64,000 nucleotides of DNA, from contig NZ_JACSQA010000004.1 of assembly GCF_014836845.1 (NCBI RefSeq), positions 1-64,000 of the forward strand. Direction: 5' to 3'. Of the stretch, positions 27,108 to 35,122 are shown in pieces. The stretch is from Ureibacillus galli (GTDB taxonomy: Bacteria; Bacillota; Bacilli; Bacillales_A; Planococcaceae). The notes under the pieces are model-generated. The model worked only from the letters and a program-made list of their open reading frames with translations, was not told where the DNA came from and did no database searches. Position 1 is the stretch's first letter. Every line of letters starts with the position of its first letter. Made by a program: the position numbers and the translations under genes.

Positions 27108-27247
27108 GTTAGAAGAACAGAGTAAAAAAGACTACTTGATGCTGCAACATCAAGCAGTCCACTGTAATAGCTAGTCCTAAGGGATTGGCAACCAGTTCGG
27201 AGTTTATAACCTACATTGAGCATGAGCTCAGGTAGGTTATTTTTTTT
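27108..27247 (+). ncRNA. Candidate antisense RNA antitoxin
   Basis: An RNA of about 140 bases is bounded by an extended -10 promoter and a strong terminator (AACCTAC at 27208 pairing with GTAGGTT at 27232, then eight Ts). It holds no convincing ORF. It is antisense to the 3' part of the toxin mRNA, overlapping by about 120 bases, the arrangement seen in Bacillus txpA/RatA and bsr-type type I modules. Confidence 0.65.
27124..27159 (-). terminator. Terminator of the toxin mRNA
   Basis: On the minus strand GACTGCTTGATG pairs with CATCAAGTAGTC around a 6-base loop and is followed by six Ts. It places the toxin mRNA end inside the antisense RNA gene. Confidence 0.8.
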
Positions 27248-27320
27248 GATTTACTGTAATCACAGTCACAATTAAAGTGGCGAAGGCCACGGAAAACATT
27301 AATGTTTCAGAAATGGACAA
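27237..27320 (-). CDS. Putative holin-like type I toxin peptide
   Basis: A 27-residue peptide begins at a TTG in the context GAGGCGGTGATGCCTTG, the characteristic start region of Bacillus holin-like toxins. It has a polar start (MSISETL), a hydrophobic stretch MFSVAFATLIVTVITV and a basic tail NQKK. This is the size and layout of type I toxins that insert into the membrane. It has its own promoter (TATAAT at 27392-27387 on the minus strand) and a terminator, and the 3' half of its mRNA faces an antisense RNA. Confidence 0.7.
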   Translation of the reverse strand: MSISETLMFSVAFATLIVTVITVNQKK

Positions 27321-27386
27321 GGCATCACCGCCTCTCTGTAAAGGGAGTTCCGCCAATCAACCTTATTTGTTTACTATCACACCTTT

Positions 27387-27414
27387 ATTATAGCACATAT
27401 GTTCGCATTTTAAA
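27387..27414 (-). promoter_or_regulatory. Promoter of the toxin mRNA
   Basis: TATAAT (27392-27387, minus strand) preceded by TGTGC gives a good -10 region. The best -35 is TTTAAA at 27414-27409 with a 16-base spacer, which is weak. The mRNA would start near 27380, leaving a leader of about 60 bases. Confidence 0.55.
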
Positions 27415-27593
27415 GGGTATAAGGTTGTATTTTATAGAATATGGAAAGATCTCCATTGAATAAAAGGATAAAAATAAACTGTAATTTCACTACTCCTAAT
27501 GCCTTTTCAATTCTATTTGGCAAAGATTTTAACGCATACTTTCTTACATATTGAAAATAATAAGCGGAAAATAAATGAAAAGAAGGTAGAGCG

Positions 27594-27758
27594 ATGCGAA
27601 AACGTTTGAATATAATTATCAGTTTAATTTGTATAGTTCTTTTTGTTGTAGCTTGTACAGATAACGGTGATGACACACCTGTAGAAGCAAAGGAAAATGT
27701 AAATAAAGTTAAAAATTCATCAAGTAGTAAAATTGATTCTTTATTAAGAGAAGTGTAG
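27594..27758 (+). CDS. Small lipoprotein
   Basis: A 54-residue protein starts at an ATG after AGAAGGT. It has a signal peptide (MRKRLNIIISLICIVLFVVAC) with lipobox VVAC at Cys21, then a short polar tail. I do not recognise the family. No terminator separates it clearly from the nucleoside hydrolase gene 112 bases on. Confidence 0.6.
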   Translation: MRKRLNIIISLICIVLFVVACTDNGDDTPVEAKENVNKVKNSSSSKIDSLLREV

Positions 27759-27870
27759 GTTAAAGCCCCATTAGTTCAAGTTTTTTACATGATATATTCC
27801 TTTTATTTCCTTTTCGAGTATACTTGATAGTAGAGAATATTATTATGAAGTAAAGAAAAGGGGATTTTTC

Positions 27871-28836
27871 ATGTCTAAAATACCTATCATCATTGATACA
27901 GATCCAGGAATTGATGATGCAATGATGTTAACATTTGCCTTTGCAAATAATCATGCGCTAGATATTCGCTTAGTAACGACAAGCTCAGGGAATATCTCCC
28001 AAGGGAAGTCAAATCATAATGCACGAGTCTTTTTAAGTTATATCGGAGCGAATGTAGAAGTTGCCCGTGGTTTGGAAAGTCCTTTTCTCCGGGAATTGGA
28101 ATTAGCAGAAGATATTCACGGGGAAAATGGTTTTGGCAATGTCCAATTCCTAACACCGCCGTTGCCAGTAAGCCATCGTCCAGCAGTGACAGCGATGTTG
28201 GAGACCATTTTAAATAGTAATGAAAAAATTACAATCGCTGCAACGGGTCCCTTAACGAATGTTGCTGCATTACTTGTTGCCCATCCTGAAGTAAAACCGA
28301 AAATTGAACGAATCACATGGATGGGTGGTGCAGCAGTTGGGGGCAATGTGACACCAACGGCGGAGTTTAATGCATTCGTTGATCCCCATGCTGTACAAAT
28401 TGTGTTCAATTCAGGAATTCCCGTTGTGATGAGTGGTTTAGATGTAACTCACAAAGCCTATATTACAAAGGAAGAAATAAAAAAATTACAAGAGTTTGGT
28501 ACAGAGTTTACTCAAAAACTGCATCAAATGGTGACATTTTATCTTGACCAAATTGAAAAAACACCATTCCATGCAGAAAATTATGATCAAGTTGTTCATT
28601 TCCATGATGTAGTACCATTGATGTATTTATTGCAACCTCACTTGTTTGAAGGAACCGACCACTATGTAGAGGTGGAGCTAGAAGGGAAAGCAGTAGGTGC
28701 TACTGTCGTCGATTATTATAATCGTACAAAAAAAGAGCCGAATGTCCACGTGCTACATAACGTTGAACGGGAGAAGTTTGTTGAAGAATTTATGAAGGCT
28801 GTGGAAAATATTTCGGAACGCCTCACAAAATTTTAA
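27871..28836 (+). CDS. Inosine-uridine-type nucleoside hydrolase
   Basis: The 321-residue protein belongs to the IUNH family, which splits ribonucleosides into base and ribose. The calcium-binding aspartates are in IDTDPGIDDAMML at the N-terminus, and ITWMGGA plus EFNAFVDPHA add substrate-site motifs. Base specificity is not readable. It precedes the queuosine genes but has its own start region, and a separate promoter for queF lies right after it. Confidence 0.9.
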   Translation: MSKIPIIIDTDPGIDDAMMLTFAFANNHALDIRLVTTSSGNISQGKSNHNARVFLSYIGANVEVARGLESPFLRELELAEDIHGENGFGNVQFLTPPLPVSHRPAVTAMLETILNSNEKITIAATGPLTNVAALLVAHPEVKPKIERITWMGGAAVGGNVTPTAEFNAFVDPHAVQIVFNSGIPVVMSGLDVTHKAYITKEEIKKLQEFGTEFTQKLHQMVTFYLDQIEKTPFHAENYDQVVHFHDVVPLMYLLQPHLFEGTDHYVEVELEGKAVGATVVDYYNRTKKEPNVHVLHNVEREKFVEEFMKAVENISERLTKF

Positions 28837-28881
28837 TTGACCAATGCCCCTTCATCCTTTATTCTATTCAATGAATAGAAT
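28837..28881 (+). promoter_or_regulatory. Promoter of the queF transcript with overlapping palindrome
   Basis: TTGACC (28837-28842), 17 bases and TATTCT (28860-28865) form a sigma-A promoter. ATTCTATTC-AAT-GAATAGAAT (28861-28881) is a perfect 9-base inverted repeat covering the -10 and start point. It could be an operator or an RNA 5' hairpin ahead of the riboswitch. Confidence 0.55.
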
Positions 28882-28894
28882 GCCCGGCGAACGG

Positions 28895-28980
28895 GAGAGG
28901 TTCATAGCTGATACCCTCTATAAAAAACTATGGAAACATGACGAATGATGCCATGTCCATAACTGGACATGGCTTTTATG
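28895..28980 (+). promoter_or_regulatory. preQ1-I riboswitch upstream of queF
   Basis: The aptamer shows GAGAGGTTC, an AGCT loop segment, ACCCTCT and the A-rich TATAAAAAACTA tail that defines class I preQ1 riboswitches. A terminator hairpin follows (GCCATGTCC/GGACATGGC, 28950-28973, then Ts), so preQ1 binding should stop transcription before queF. Confidence 0.92.
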
Positions 28981-29054
28981 TTTTTATAAGAGTTTTATAG
29001 ATTATGAACTTCTCCTTGTTAACTGTTGGGAAACATTTGCAAGGAGGATTTTTT

Positions 29055-29555
29055 ATGTCTGGCCGTAACCACGAAGAAGGTTTAAAAGATTTAACATTAC
29101 TAGGAAACCAAAATACACAATATTCATTTGATTATGCACCGGAAGTATTAGAAGCGGTAGATAATCTTCATTCCAATCGGGATTATTTCGTGAAATTTAA
29201 TTGTCCGGAGTTTACGAGTTTATGCCCATTAACGCATCAACCGGACTTTGCAACGATGTATATTTCTTACATTCCAGATAAAAAGATTGTAGAAAGTAAA
29301 TCGTTAAAATTGTACTTATTTAGTTTTAGAAACCATGGTGATTTCCATGAAGACTGTGTCAACATTATCATGAACGATTTAATCAAATTACTAGATCCTC
29401 GTTACATTGAAGTATGGGGTAAATTTACGCCACGGGGAGGAATTTCGATTGACCCTTGGTGTAACTACGGGAAACCAGGAACGAAATATGAAGAGATGGC
29501 TCATCATCGTTTAATGAACCATGATTTAAATCCTGAAAAAATTGATAATCGTTAA
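29055..29555 (+). CDS. queF: NADPH-dependent 7-cyano-7-deazaguanine reductase
   Basis: QueF reduces preQ0 to preQ1 in queuosine synthesis. The 166-residue protein has the unimodular QueF signature [13 protein letters not shown] with nucleophile Cys57 and Asp64, plus [19 protein letters not shown]. The ATG at 29055 follows AAGGAGG; an earlier in-frame ATG at 29004 lies in the leader. It is controlled by a preQ1-I riboswitch and followed by a second riboswitch before queC. Confidence 0.95.
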   Translation: MSGRNHEEGLKDLTLLGNQNTQYSFDYAPEVLEAVDNLHSNRDYFVKFNCPEFTSLCPLTHQPDFATMYISYIPDKKIVESKSLKLYLFSFRNHGDFHEDCVNIIMNDLIKLLDPRYIEVWGKFTPRGGISIDPWCNYGKPGTKYEEMAHHRLMNHDLNPEKIDNR

Positions 29556-29570
29556 GAATGAAATTAAATA

Positions 29571-29639
29571 AAGAGGTTATTAGCGACCCTCTATAAAAAA
29601 CTAAGGAAAAACAGCATTTTTCTTAGAATGCTGTTTTTT
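29571..29639 (+). promoter_or_regulatory. Second preQ1-I riboswitch, upstream of queC
   Basis: AAGAGGTTATTAGC, then GACCCTCT and TATAAAAAACTAAGG again match the class I preQ1 aptamer. A terminator (AACAGCATT/AATGCTGTT, then six Ts) ends at 29638. The switch starts 15 bases after the queF stop, so it gates read-through into queC and the transporter. Confidence 0.92.
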
Positions 29640-29663
29640 CATTAATAAAGGAGTTTTTTTCAC

Positions 29664-30323
29664 ATGAAGCAAGGAAAAGCCGTTGTTGTATTTAGTGGAG
29701 GACAAGATAGTACGACTTGTTTGTTTTGGGCAAAAGAACGCTATGAAGAAGTGGTAGCTGTAACCTTTGATTACGGTCAAAGGCATCGGCTTGAAATTGA
29801 CTGTGCAAAGGAAATAACGAAAGAATTAGGGATTGCTCATCACATGTTAGATATGTCGCTATTGAATCAGTTAGCACCGAACGCTTTAACAAGGGGAAAT
29901 ATCCCAGTGCAAGATGGTGAAAATGGGGAATTACCATCAACCTTTGTGCCTGGGCGTAATTTGTTGTTTCTATCCTTTGCTGGGGTGTTGGCAAAACAAA
30001 TAGGGGCGAAACATATTGTTACAGGCGTTTGTGAAACAGATTTTAGCGGCTATCCCGATTGCCGGGATATTTTTATTAAGTCGCTAAACGTTACGTTAAA
30101 TTTATCAATGGATGATACTTTCGTCATTGAAACACCGTTAATGTGGCTTAATAAAGCGCAAACGTGGGAATTGGCAGATCAGCTCGGTGCCCTTGAATTT
30201 GTCCGCGAAAAAACACTCACTTGTTATAACGGAATAAAGGCGGACGGTTGTGGGGAATGTCCAGCTTGTAAGTTGCGTAAAAGAGGTTTAGATGAGTACT
30301 TAAACTCGAAGGTAGAGTCTTAA
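29664..30323 (+). CDS. queC: 7-cyano-7-deazaguanine synthase
   Basis: QueC converts 7-carboxy-7-deazaguanine to preQ0 using ATP and ammonia. The 219-residue protein carries the PP-loop SGGQDSTT and the C-terminal zinc cysteines in [14 protein letters not shown]. It lies between a preQ1-I riboswitch and a VUT-family transporter gene. queD and queE are not in the window, so the pathway is split or partly replaced by uptake. Confidence 0.95.
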   Translation: MKQGKAVVVFSGGQDSTTCLFWAKERYEEVVAVTFDYGQRHRLEIDCAKEITKELGIAHHMLDMSLLNQLAPNALTRGNIPVQDGENGELPSTFVPGRNLLFLSFAGVLAKQIGAKHIVTGVCETDFSGYPDCRDIFIKSLNVTLNLSMDDTFVIETPLMWLNKAQTWELADQLGALEFVREKTLTCYNGIKADGCGECPACKLRKRGLDEYLNSKVES

Positions 30324-30361
30324 AAGACCAAGTTTTTAATTGAAATTTAAGGAGTAGTAAA

Positions 30362-30895
30362 ATGAGAATCATATTTTATTTATTATCAATTGTCGTTGCC
30401 AATGTGGTGACGGCTGCCTTTGCACCATTGCAATTTGGAATGTTTATCGTTCCGATGGGGACGTTGTTTGTTGGAGCGACGTTCATTTTCCGGGATTTAG
30501 TACAAAATAAATACGGTCGGAAAAAAACGTATTTATTTATTTTTACAGCATTAGTTTTGTCAGCAATTGTTTCCTCCTTACTAGGAGATACATTAATGAT
30601 CGTAGCAGCATCAGCTATTTCCTTTATTTTAGCTGAAACGGCCGATACGGAAATTTATACTCGATTGAAATTACCTATCGCTTGGCGCGTTTTCTATAGT
30701 GGTCTAGTAGGAGGATTACTAGATTCTGCAGTGTTTGTCATCATTGGTTTAAGCCCTCTTGGCGCAGGTATGTTACCATGGGAAGCTGTACCAGCTGCTA
30801 TTATCGGTCAAATTATCGTGAAAACCGTCATCCAAATGATTGGTGCTATAATTTTAAGCCAAGTGCATGGAAAGAAAAGTAACAGTTTTGCTTAA
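30362..30895 (+). CDS. VUT-family queuosine-precursor transporter
   Basis: The 177-residue protein has about five TM segments and matches the VUT (YhhQ-like, PF02592) family of queuosine precursor importers, with FIFRDLVQNKYGRKKT typical of the cytosolic loop. It is 38 bases after queC, in the same preQ1-riboswitch-controlled unit, which supports uptake of a deazaguanine such as preQ0 or preQ1. Confidence 0.85.
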   Translation: MRIIFYLLSIVVANVVTAAFAPLQFGMFIVPMGTLFVGATFIFRDLVQNKYGRKKTYLFIFTALVLSAIVSSLLGDTLMIVAASAISFILAETADTEIYTRLKLPIAWRVFYSGLVGGLLDSAVFVIIGLSPLGAGMLPWEAVPAAIIGQIIVKTVIQMIGAIILSQVHGKKSNSFA

Positions 30896-30908
30896 TAAAT
30901 CGTTTTCT

Positions 30909-30950
30909 AAAAAACTGGTGTAGCTTCAAAAAGTTTCCGCCAGTTTTTTT
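30909..30950 (+). terminator. Terminator of the queC transcript
   Basis: AAAAAACTGG pairs with CCAGTTTTTT around a 21-base loop and ends in a T run. Confidence 0.75.
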
Positions 30951-30953
30951 ATA

Positions 30954-30987
30954 GGACAATATGTAAAGATATCTTTACATATTGTCC
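30954..30987. promoter_or_regulatory. 34-bp perfect palindrome, operator 1
   Basis: GGACAATATGTAAAGAT is followed directly by its exact reverse complement. The inner 20 bases (ATGTAAAGAT and its complement) are shared with operator 2. It covers the -35 hexamer TTTACA of the downstream Xre gene, so bound protein would block RNA polymerase. Confidence 0.8.
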
Positions 30988-31002
30988 ATTTTTATTTATA
31001 TT
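30974..31002 (+). promoter_or_regulatory. Promoter of the second Xre/membrane operon
   Basis: TTTACA (30974-30979), a 17-base spacer and TATATT (30997-31002) make a plausible sigma-A promoter. Each hexamer lies within or overlaps one of two 34-bp palindromes. Confidence 0.65.
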
Positions 31003-31031
31003 AAATGTAAAGATATCTTTACATTTAATAT
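30998..31031. promoter_or_regulatory. 34-bp perfect palindrome, operator 2
   Basis: ATATTAAATGTAAAGAT is followed directly by its exact reverse complement. Its centre lies 44 bases (about four helical turns) from that of operator 1. It covers the -10 region and the expected start point near 31009, right before the ribosome site of the Xre gene. Confidence 0.8.
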
Positions 31032-31046
31032 GGGGTGAAAAGTTTT

Positions 31047-31253
31047 GTGAAAGTAATTAATCATATTAAAGAAGTTCGGTTAGCCAAAAAAATTACGCAA
31101 ATTCAAATGGCGGAAGATTTGCAAATTACTCGTCAAACGATTAATGCCATTGAGAAAAATAAGTATAATCCAAGTCTGGAATTGGCTCTAAAATTAGCTA
31201 AATATTTGGATGTTCCTTTTGAACAATTATTTTACTTAGAGGAAAAGGAGTGA
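31047..31253 (+). CDS. Short Xre-family regulator (probable autorepressor)
   Basis: This 68-residue single-domain regulator (AKKITQIQMAEDLQITRQTI, then NAIEKNKYNPSLELAL) is closely related in layout to the one at 10402-10602. GTG at 31047 is chosen, 8 bases after GGGGTGA. Two 34-bp palindromes overlap its promoter, the expected sites for its own binding. It is followed by a membrane protein gene starting 5 bases after its stop. Confidence 0.85.
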   Translation: MKVINHIKEVRLAKKITQIQMAEDLQITRQTINAIEKNKYNPSLELALKLAKYLDVPFEQLFYLEEKE

Positions 31254-31258
31254 AGTTG

Positions 31259-31669
31259 GTGAGCGTTAAGAGGTTACAGTATTTGTTATGGACTGTGATT
31301 GTTCTATGTATGATAATAGGCGGTTTTTTAGGTATATATATCATTGGAAAAGAAACGGGTAATTATCCTGTTGAATTAATGTTGCCAATTATCATTGGAG
31401 TTATAGGAGGGTTAATGGTATTTTTGATGATTTCTAAATGGAGTCAGAAAAGAAGGGGAAATGTGCCTGAAATCGATGAACGAACTTTAAAAAATCTCCA
31501 AAAGTATTTTTTGGGGGCGCTATATTTTATTTTAATAGGCAGTGGGGCTGCTCTATTAATTGCGTATGCAATGGGAGTAAAAACAATCGAAACGGGACTG
31601 TTGATTTTATGTCTAGGCGGAGTGTTTTTAATGACGATTGCGGGGGCATTTATTGTTAAAAGAGTTTGA
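31259..31669 (+). CDS. Membrane protein paired with Xre regulator
   Basis: About 136 residues with four TM segments in two pairs and a charged centre (SKWSQKRRGNVPEIDERTLKN), as in the DUF2178-like proteins often found behind Xre regulators. The start is uncertain among GTG 31250, TTG 31256 and GTG 31259. The last has the best spacing to AAGGAG. It probably responds with or signals to the upstream regulator; the function is unknown. Confidence 0.7.
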   Translation: MSVKRLQYLLWTVIVLCMIIGGFLGIYIIGKETGNYPVELMLPIIIGVIGGLMVFLMISKWSQKRRGNVPEIDERTLKNLQKYFLGALYFILIGSGAALLIAYAMGVKTIETGLLILCLGGVFLMTIAGAFIVKRV

Positions 31670-31783
31670 GGAAGTAAAGAGGGATAGGTCCATTGGGTAT
31701 TCGTCTCTTACTCACTCAAGTAGTAGGGTAATTAAACTTTTGTCGAATTATACTTACTAACAATGGATAGAAGGAGGGGTTTT

Positions 31784-32242
31784 TTGAGTTCCAATCCAAA
31801 GTTACCGTTAACTGTTGAAGACAAAGGCAAACTTCGAAAAGCAAAAGTGAAATTAGGAGATATACATACACTAAGTACAAATCAAATAGTAGAAATACTG
31901 GAAATGTCGTTAGACGAAGCGAAGAAAATAAAAGCACTTGCAGATTTTCAACGAGTTCCATCCATTGGATATGAACTTGCTGAAAAGCTCGTTAACCATT
32001 TACATATTTTTTCTTTACAAGAGATACAGGAAAAAGACGGTGCGATATTGTTTAATGAATTAGAGAAGAAAATGGGCGTTTGGACGGATAGTTGTGTAGA
32101 AGATCAAATACGGTGTGTCATTCATTTCGCCAATAACCCGAATAGTAACAAGCAATGGTTTGAATTTACAAAGGAAAGAAAAAAGTATCGGAAAGTTTAT
32201 GGGTATCCAGATGATCGACCTGAAACGGCTTGGTATGAATAG
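31784..32242 (+). CDS. Helix-hairpin-helix 'pathogenicity locus' (Cdd1-like) protein
   Basis: The 152-residue protein contains a helix-hairpin-helix-like segment (LADFQRVPSIGYELAEKLVN) followed by a Cdd1-type part (KKMGVWTDSCVEDQIRCVIHFA). Family members are small presumed DNA-binding proteins of unknown role. The TTG at 31784 follows AAGGAGGGG at ideal spacing; an in-frame ATG at 31763 lies upstream of that site. Confidence 0.7.
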   Translation: MSSNPKLPLTVEDKGKLRKAKVKLGDIHTLSTNQIVEILEMSLDEAKKIKALADFQRVPSIGYELAEKLVNHLHIFSLQEIQEKDGAILFNELEKKMGVWTDSCVEDQIRCVIHFANNPNSNKQWFEFTKERKKYRKVYGYPDDRPETAWYE

Positions 32243-32336
32243 GGAGAAAGGATAATGAAAACACGATTAACCTACGTAAGAAGGATTACCCCCATGTTTG
32301 TTGAACTTAATTGATAGAGAAAGGGGTTTGAGTGTG

Positions 32337-32798
32337 ATGATAAATGAATTAGATTTTAGAATAGCTGAAGAAACAGATTTAGATCAAATTGTTCAAATGC
32401 TTGCAGATGATGTGTTGGGAAGTCAGCGGGAACGATATGAACAGCCGCTGCCAGTAAGTTATATAGAAGCTTTTCAAGCGATATCGGCAGACCCAAACAA
32501 TGAGTTAGTAGTAGCTTGTATAGGAGATGACGTGGTAGGTGTACTACAAATTACCTTTACTCCATATTTAACATATCAAGGTGGGTGGCGAGCTACGATT
32601 GAGGGGGTTCGAACAGCCTCTTCTATGCGAGGTAAAGGTCTTGGGACGGAGTTATTCAAATGGGCCATTGAAAGGGCAAAGGAACGAGGTTGTCATCTAC
32701 TTCAATTAACAACTGATAAAAAAAGACCTGATGCACTGAGATTTTACGAAAAACTTGGATTTGAGGCAACCCACGAAGGAATGAAAATGAAACTTTAA
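32337..32798 (+). CDS. GNAT acetyltransferase
   Basis: The protein of about 153 residues has GNAT motif A (TASSMRGKGLGTELFKWAI) and the C-terminal RFYEKLGFEATHEGMKMKL. The substrate is unknown. Start is GTG 32334 or ATG 32337, both after AAAGGGG. A terminator follows. Confidence 0.82.
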   Translation: MINELDFRIAEETDLDQIVQMLADDVLGSQRERYEQPLPVSYIEAFQAISADPNNELVVACIGDDVVGVLQITFTPYLTYQGGWRATIEGVRTASSMRGKGLGTELFKWAIERAKERGCHLLQLTTDKKRPDALRFYEKLGFEATHEGMKMKL

Positions 32799-32810
32799 TG
32801 GTGCAAGTAG

Positions 32811-32842
32811 GGACGTTACCCAAAGTGGAACGTCCTTTTTTT
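32811..32842 (+). terminator. Terminator after the acetyltransferase gene
   Basis: GGACGTT pairs with AACGTCC and is followed by seven Ts. Confidence 0.8.
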
Positions 32843-32891
32843 AATGGAATAGAAATCGATTAGTATTTACATGAAATCATTTATAGTATAC

Positions 32892-32912
32892 AGTTAGTTA
32901 GGGATACTAACT
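32892..32912. promoter_or_regulatory. Candidate MarR operator
   Basis: AGTTAGT-(7)-ACTAACT is a 7-base inverted repeat 15 bases before the MarR gene start, a typical position for autorepression of a MarR-MFS operon. Confidence 0.55.
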
Positions 32913-32927
32913 ACTTTGGAGGTTTTT

Positions 32928-33344
32928 ATGAATCTGTTTTCTACAATCTACCGCTTTAATAAATTGTACGTGAACCGACTGCAAGAAATATGTTCTTTAA
33001 ACGGGATTACGCCAGTACAATGGCTAGTTTTACAACATGTGTATAAACATGAAGGATGTACAAGTATGGATATTGTGAAAGAATGGTCGGTTGAAAAACC
33101 AACCGTATCAACGTTAGTAAGTAAATTAAATGAACAAGGGCTAATTAAGTTCACAAGTGGTCAAGATAAACGACAAAAATATTTGTCTTTAACAGTTGAA
33201 GGGCAGATCCTTTGTAGAAAAGTAGAAGAAAAAGTAATGGAACTCCAATCATTTGTAACAGAGCCTTTGTCAAAGGAAATGGTCAATGAATGGACGGAAC
33301 AGCTTATGATTTTAGAGGAGCGTTTGAAACACTATGAAGGATAA
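32928..33344 (+). CDS. MarR-family transcriptional regulator
   Basis: The 138-residue winged-helix protein shows the MarR core (ITPVQWLVLQHVYKHEGCTS, VEKPTVSTLVSKLNEQGLIK, DKRQKYLSLT). The ATG at 32928 follows TTTGGAGG. Its end overlaps the MFS gene by 11 bases, so it probably represses its own efflux operon via the inverted repeat at 32892-32912. Confidence 0.88.
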   Translation: MNLFSTIYRFNKLYVNRLQEICSLNGITPVQWLVLQHVYKHEGCTSMDIVKEWSVEKPTVSTLVSKLNEQGLIKFTSGQDKRQKYLSLTVEGQILCRKVEEKVMELQSFVTEPLSKEMVNEWTEQLMILEERLKHYEG

Positions 33345-34518
33345 AATATGGACGAAAAACTTTATATCCGTTGCACTTATAAACTTTTTAGCGGTATTAA
33401 TGTTTTATTTGTTAATTGTAACGATTGGTAGTTACACGATAAAAACATACGATGCATCGACTAGTATGGCTGGTCTTGTATCGAGTATTTATGTTATAGG
33501 TGCATTGGTAGGACGGCTAATGACAGGAAGACTTATCGAAAAAACAGGACCGTCCAAAATTTTAATAATAGGCGTAATTGGTTTCTTTATAACATCATGT
33601 TTTTATTTTATTGAAATACATATTGCCTTTTTATTAGTCGTACGTTTTATTCAAGGGGTTTTTGTTGGAATTATTGGGTCTGCTGCAGGAACAATTATTG
33701 CTTATATTTTACCAGCCAATCGAAAAGGGGAAGGGATTGGCTATTACAGTTTAAGTGCCATCTTAGCGACAGCAATTGGTCCATTTATCGGTTTACTCTT
33801 AATGAAATTTGAACATGGAAATACGATTATATTTGGATTCAATGTCTTTCTATCCCTTTGTATGATTGTAATGCTTGCTTTTATAAAAATAGAAATTACG
33901 TTTGTCTCAAAGAAAAACGAACAACAAAGTGAAAGCAAACAATCCTTTATATCAAAAGTGATGGAACCGAAATCAATTCCGATTTCCTTCGTTGCGTTAC
34001 TCATTGGTTTTGCCTATTCAGGTGTCATGTCCTACATATCGCCTTATGCAGAAGAAATTGAATTAGTTACGGCTGCAAGTGTATTCTTTATTGTTTATGC
34101 CATCGCAACGATTGTGACAAGACCGATTACCGGAAAGCTGATGGATAAAAAGGGACCAAATATCGTTGTTTACCCGGCTTTAATTATTTTTGCGTTAGGT
34201 ATGTATTTATTTAGTACAGCCCATAGTTCAACTGTGTTACTATTCGCTGCGGCATTCATTGGACTTGGCTTTGGTAATTTTAACTCGATTGCTCAAACGA
34301 TCGCCGTAAAAGTTACTGAGCAGCACCGTTTCGGTTTTGCGACGTCGACCTATTATATTTTTTATGATTTAGGTTTAGGTTTCGGCCCTTATTTACTTGG
34401 CATTTTCGTACCATTGTTAGGTTTCCGTACGATGTTTCTGTGGATGGTACCGGTCATTATTATTTGTATTCCGCTTTACTATGTTTTACATGGAAGAAAA
34501 GCGAAACAATATATTTAA
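33334..34518 (+). CDS. Major facilitator superfamily transporter
   Basis: The 394-residue protein has 12 hydrophobic segments and the MFS motif GALVGRLMTGRLIEKTGPSK after TM2. It is translationally coupled to the upstream MarR gene, which points to drug or metabolite efflux. The substrate is unknown. Confidence 0.87.
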   Translation: MKDKIWTKNFISVALINFLAVLMFYLLIVTIGSYTIKTYDASTSMAGLVSSIYVIGALVGRLMTGRLIEKTGPSKILIIGVIGFFITSCFYFIEIHIAFLLVVRFIQGVFVGIIGSAAGTIIAYILPANRKGEGIGYYSLSAILATAIGPFIGLLLMKFEHGNTIIFGFNVFLSLCMIVMLAFIKIEITFVSKKNEQQSESKQSFISKVMEPKSIPISFVALLIGFAYSGVMSYISPYAEEIELVTAASVFFIVYAIATIVTRPITGKLMDKKGPNIVVYPALIIFALGMYLFSTAHSSTVLLFAAAFIGLGFGNFNSIAQTIAVKVTEQHRFGFATSTYYIFYDLGLGFGPYLLGIFVPLLGFRTMFLWMVPVIIICIPLYYVLHGRKAKQYI

Positions 34519-34589
34519 GATGTTGCTTACCAAAAATCTAATAACAGCGTATTAGAACTCATAAGGGCTACGAAAATGGAGGTGAAATT

Positions 34590-34890
34590 TTGAATTGCGA
34601 AGAATTATTGGATTGGGGGATATTATGAACTTTCAATCGAATTTCACCCTATTGAAGATAATAAAAGGTTGAATCAAGCATTAATTGCGATACAAAATCT
34701 TGATTTTTTCAACGGGTTTTGGAAAGAACGTCGAGACTTTCATATAACAATAGCTGAAACGATTTGTAACGATTCCCACTTTGAATTAGCTATGATTGGT
34801 GAAGAAGTTTCTGGCATTACGAATCAAAAAGAAATGACGCTAGAAGATATAGAAAAAATAACTTGCATTTTACCAGTTCATTTACAATAA
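34590..34890 (+). pseudogene. Frameshifted hypothetical gene
   Basis: A TTG at 34590, 7 bases after GGAGG, opens MNCEELLDWG and then stops at 34626. Removing one G from the GGGGG run at 34615-34619 would continue into YYELSIEFHPIEDNKRLNQA and an open frame of 88 further residues to 34890. After that TAA the same frame reads RLGIEGKGETLSKQLRLF, so the stop may also be a mutation. I do not recognise the family. A base-calling error in the G run is possible. Confidence 0.6.
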
Positions 34891-34959
34891 CGTCTTGGAA
34901 TTGAAGGAAAAGGCGAAACATTGTCAAAACAACTAAGGTTGTTTAAACTTTGAGATTAA

Positions 34960-35001
34960 AAAAAGAGTTAACCATCTTTTGATAGGTTTAACTCTTTTTT
35001 T
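34960..35001 (+). terminator. Terminator after the broken gene
   Basis: AAAGAGTTAACC pairs with GGTTTAACTCTTT (one bulge) and runs into seven Ts. Confidence 0.8.
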
Positions 35002-35122
35002 ATATTAACCTTCTACCTTTTTAAAATCTCCATCGTTTCAAGAAGGATTCAACTACTTTTTGTTGAAATTATGGATAAATAGATTGATCACAAAGGGACT
35101 TATTAAAAGTGGAGGGGATGAG

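Noticed and set aside
27035-27223. A 62-codon minus-strand frame across the antitoxin RNA
   Set aside because: It spans two terminator hairpins, so it is better explained by the RNA elements.
27410-27676. An 88-codon minus-strand frame near the toxin locus
   Set aside because: It overlaps the small lipoprotein gene and the toxin promoter, lacks a ribosome site and has no recognisable sequence.
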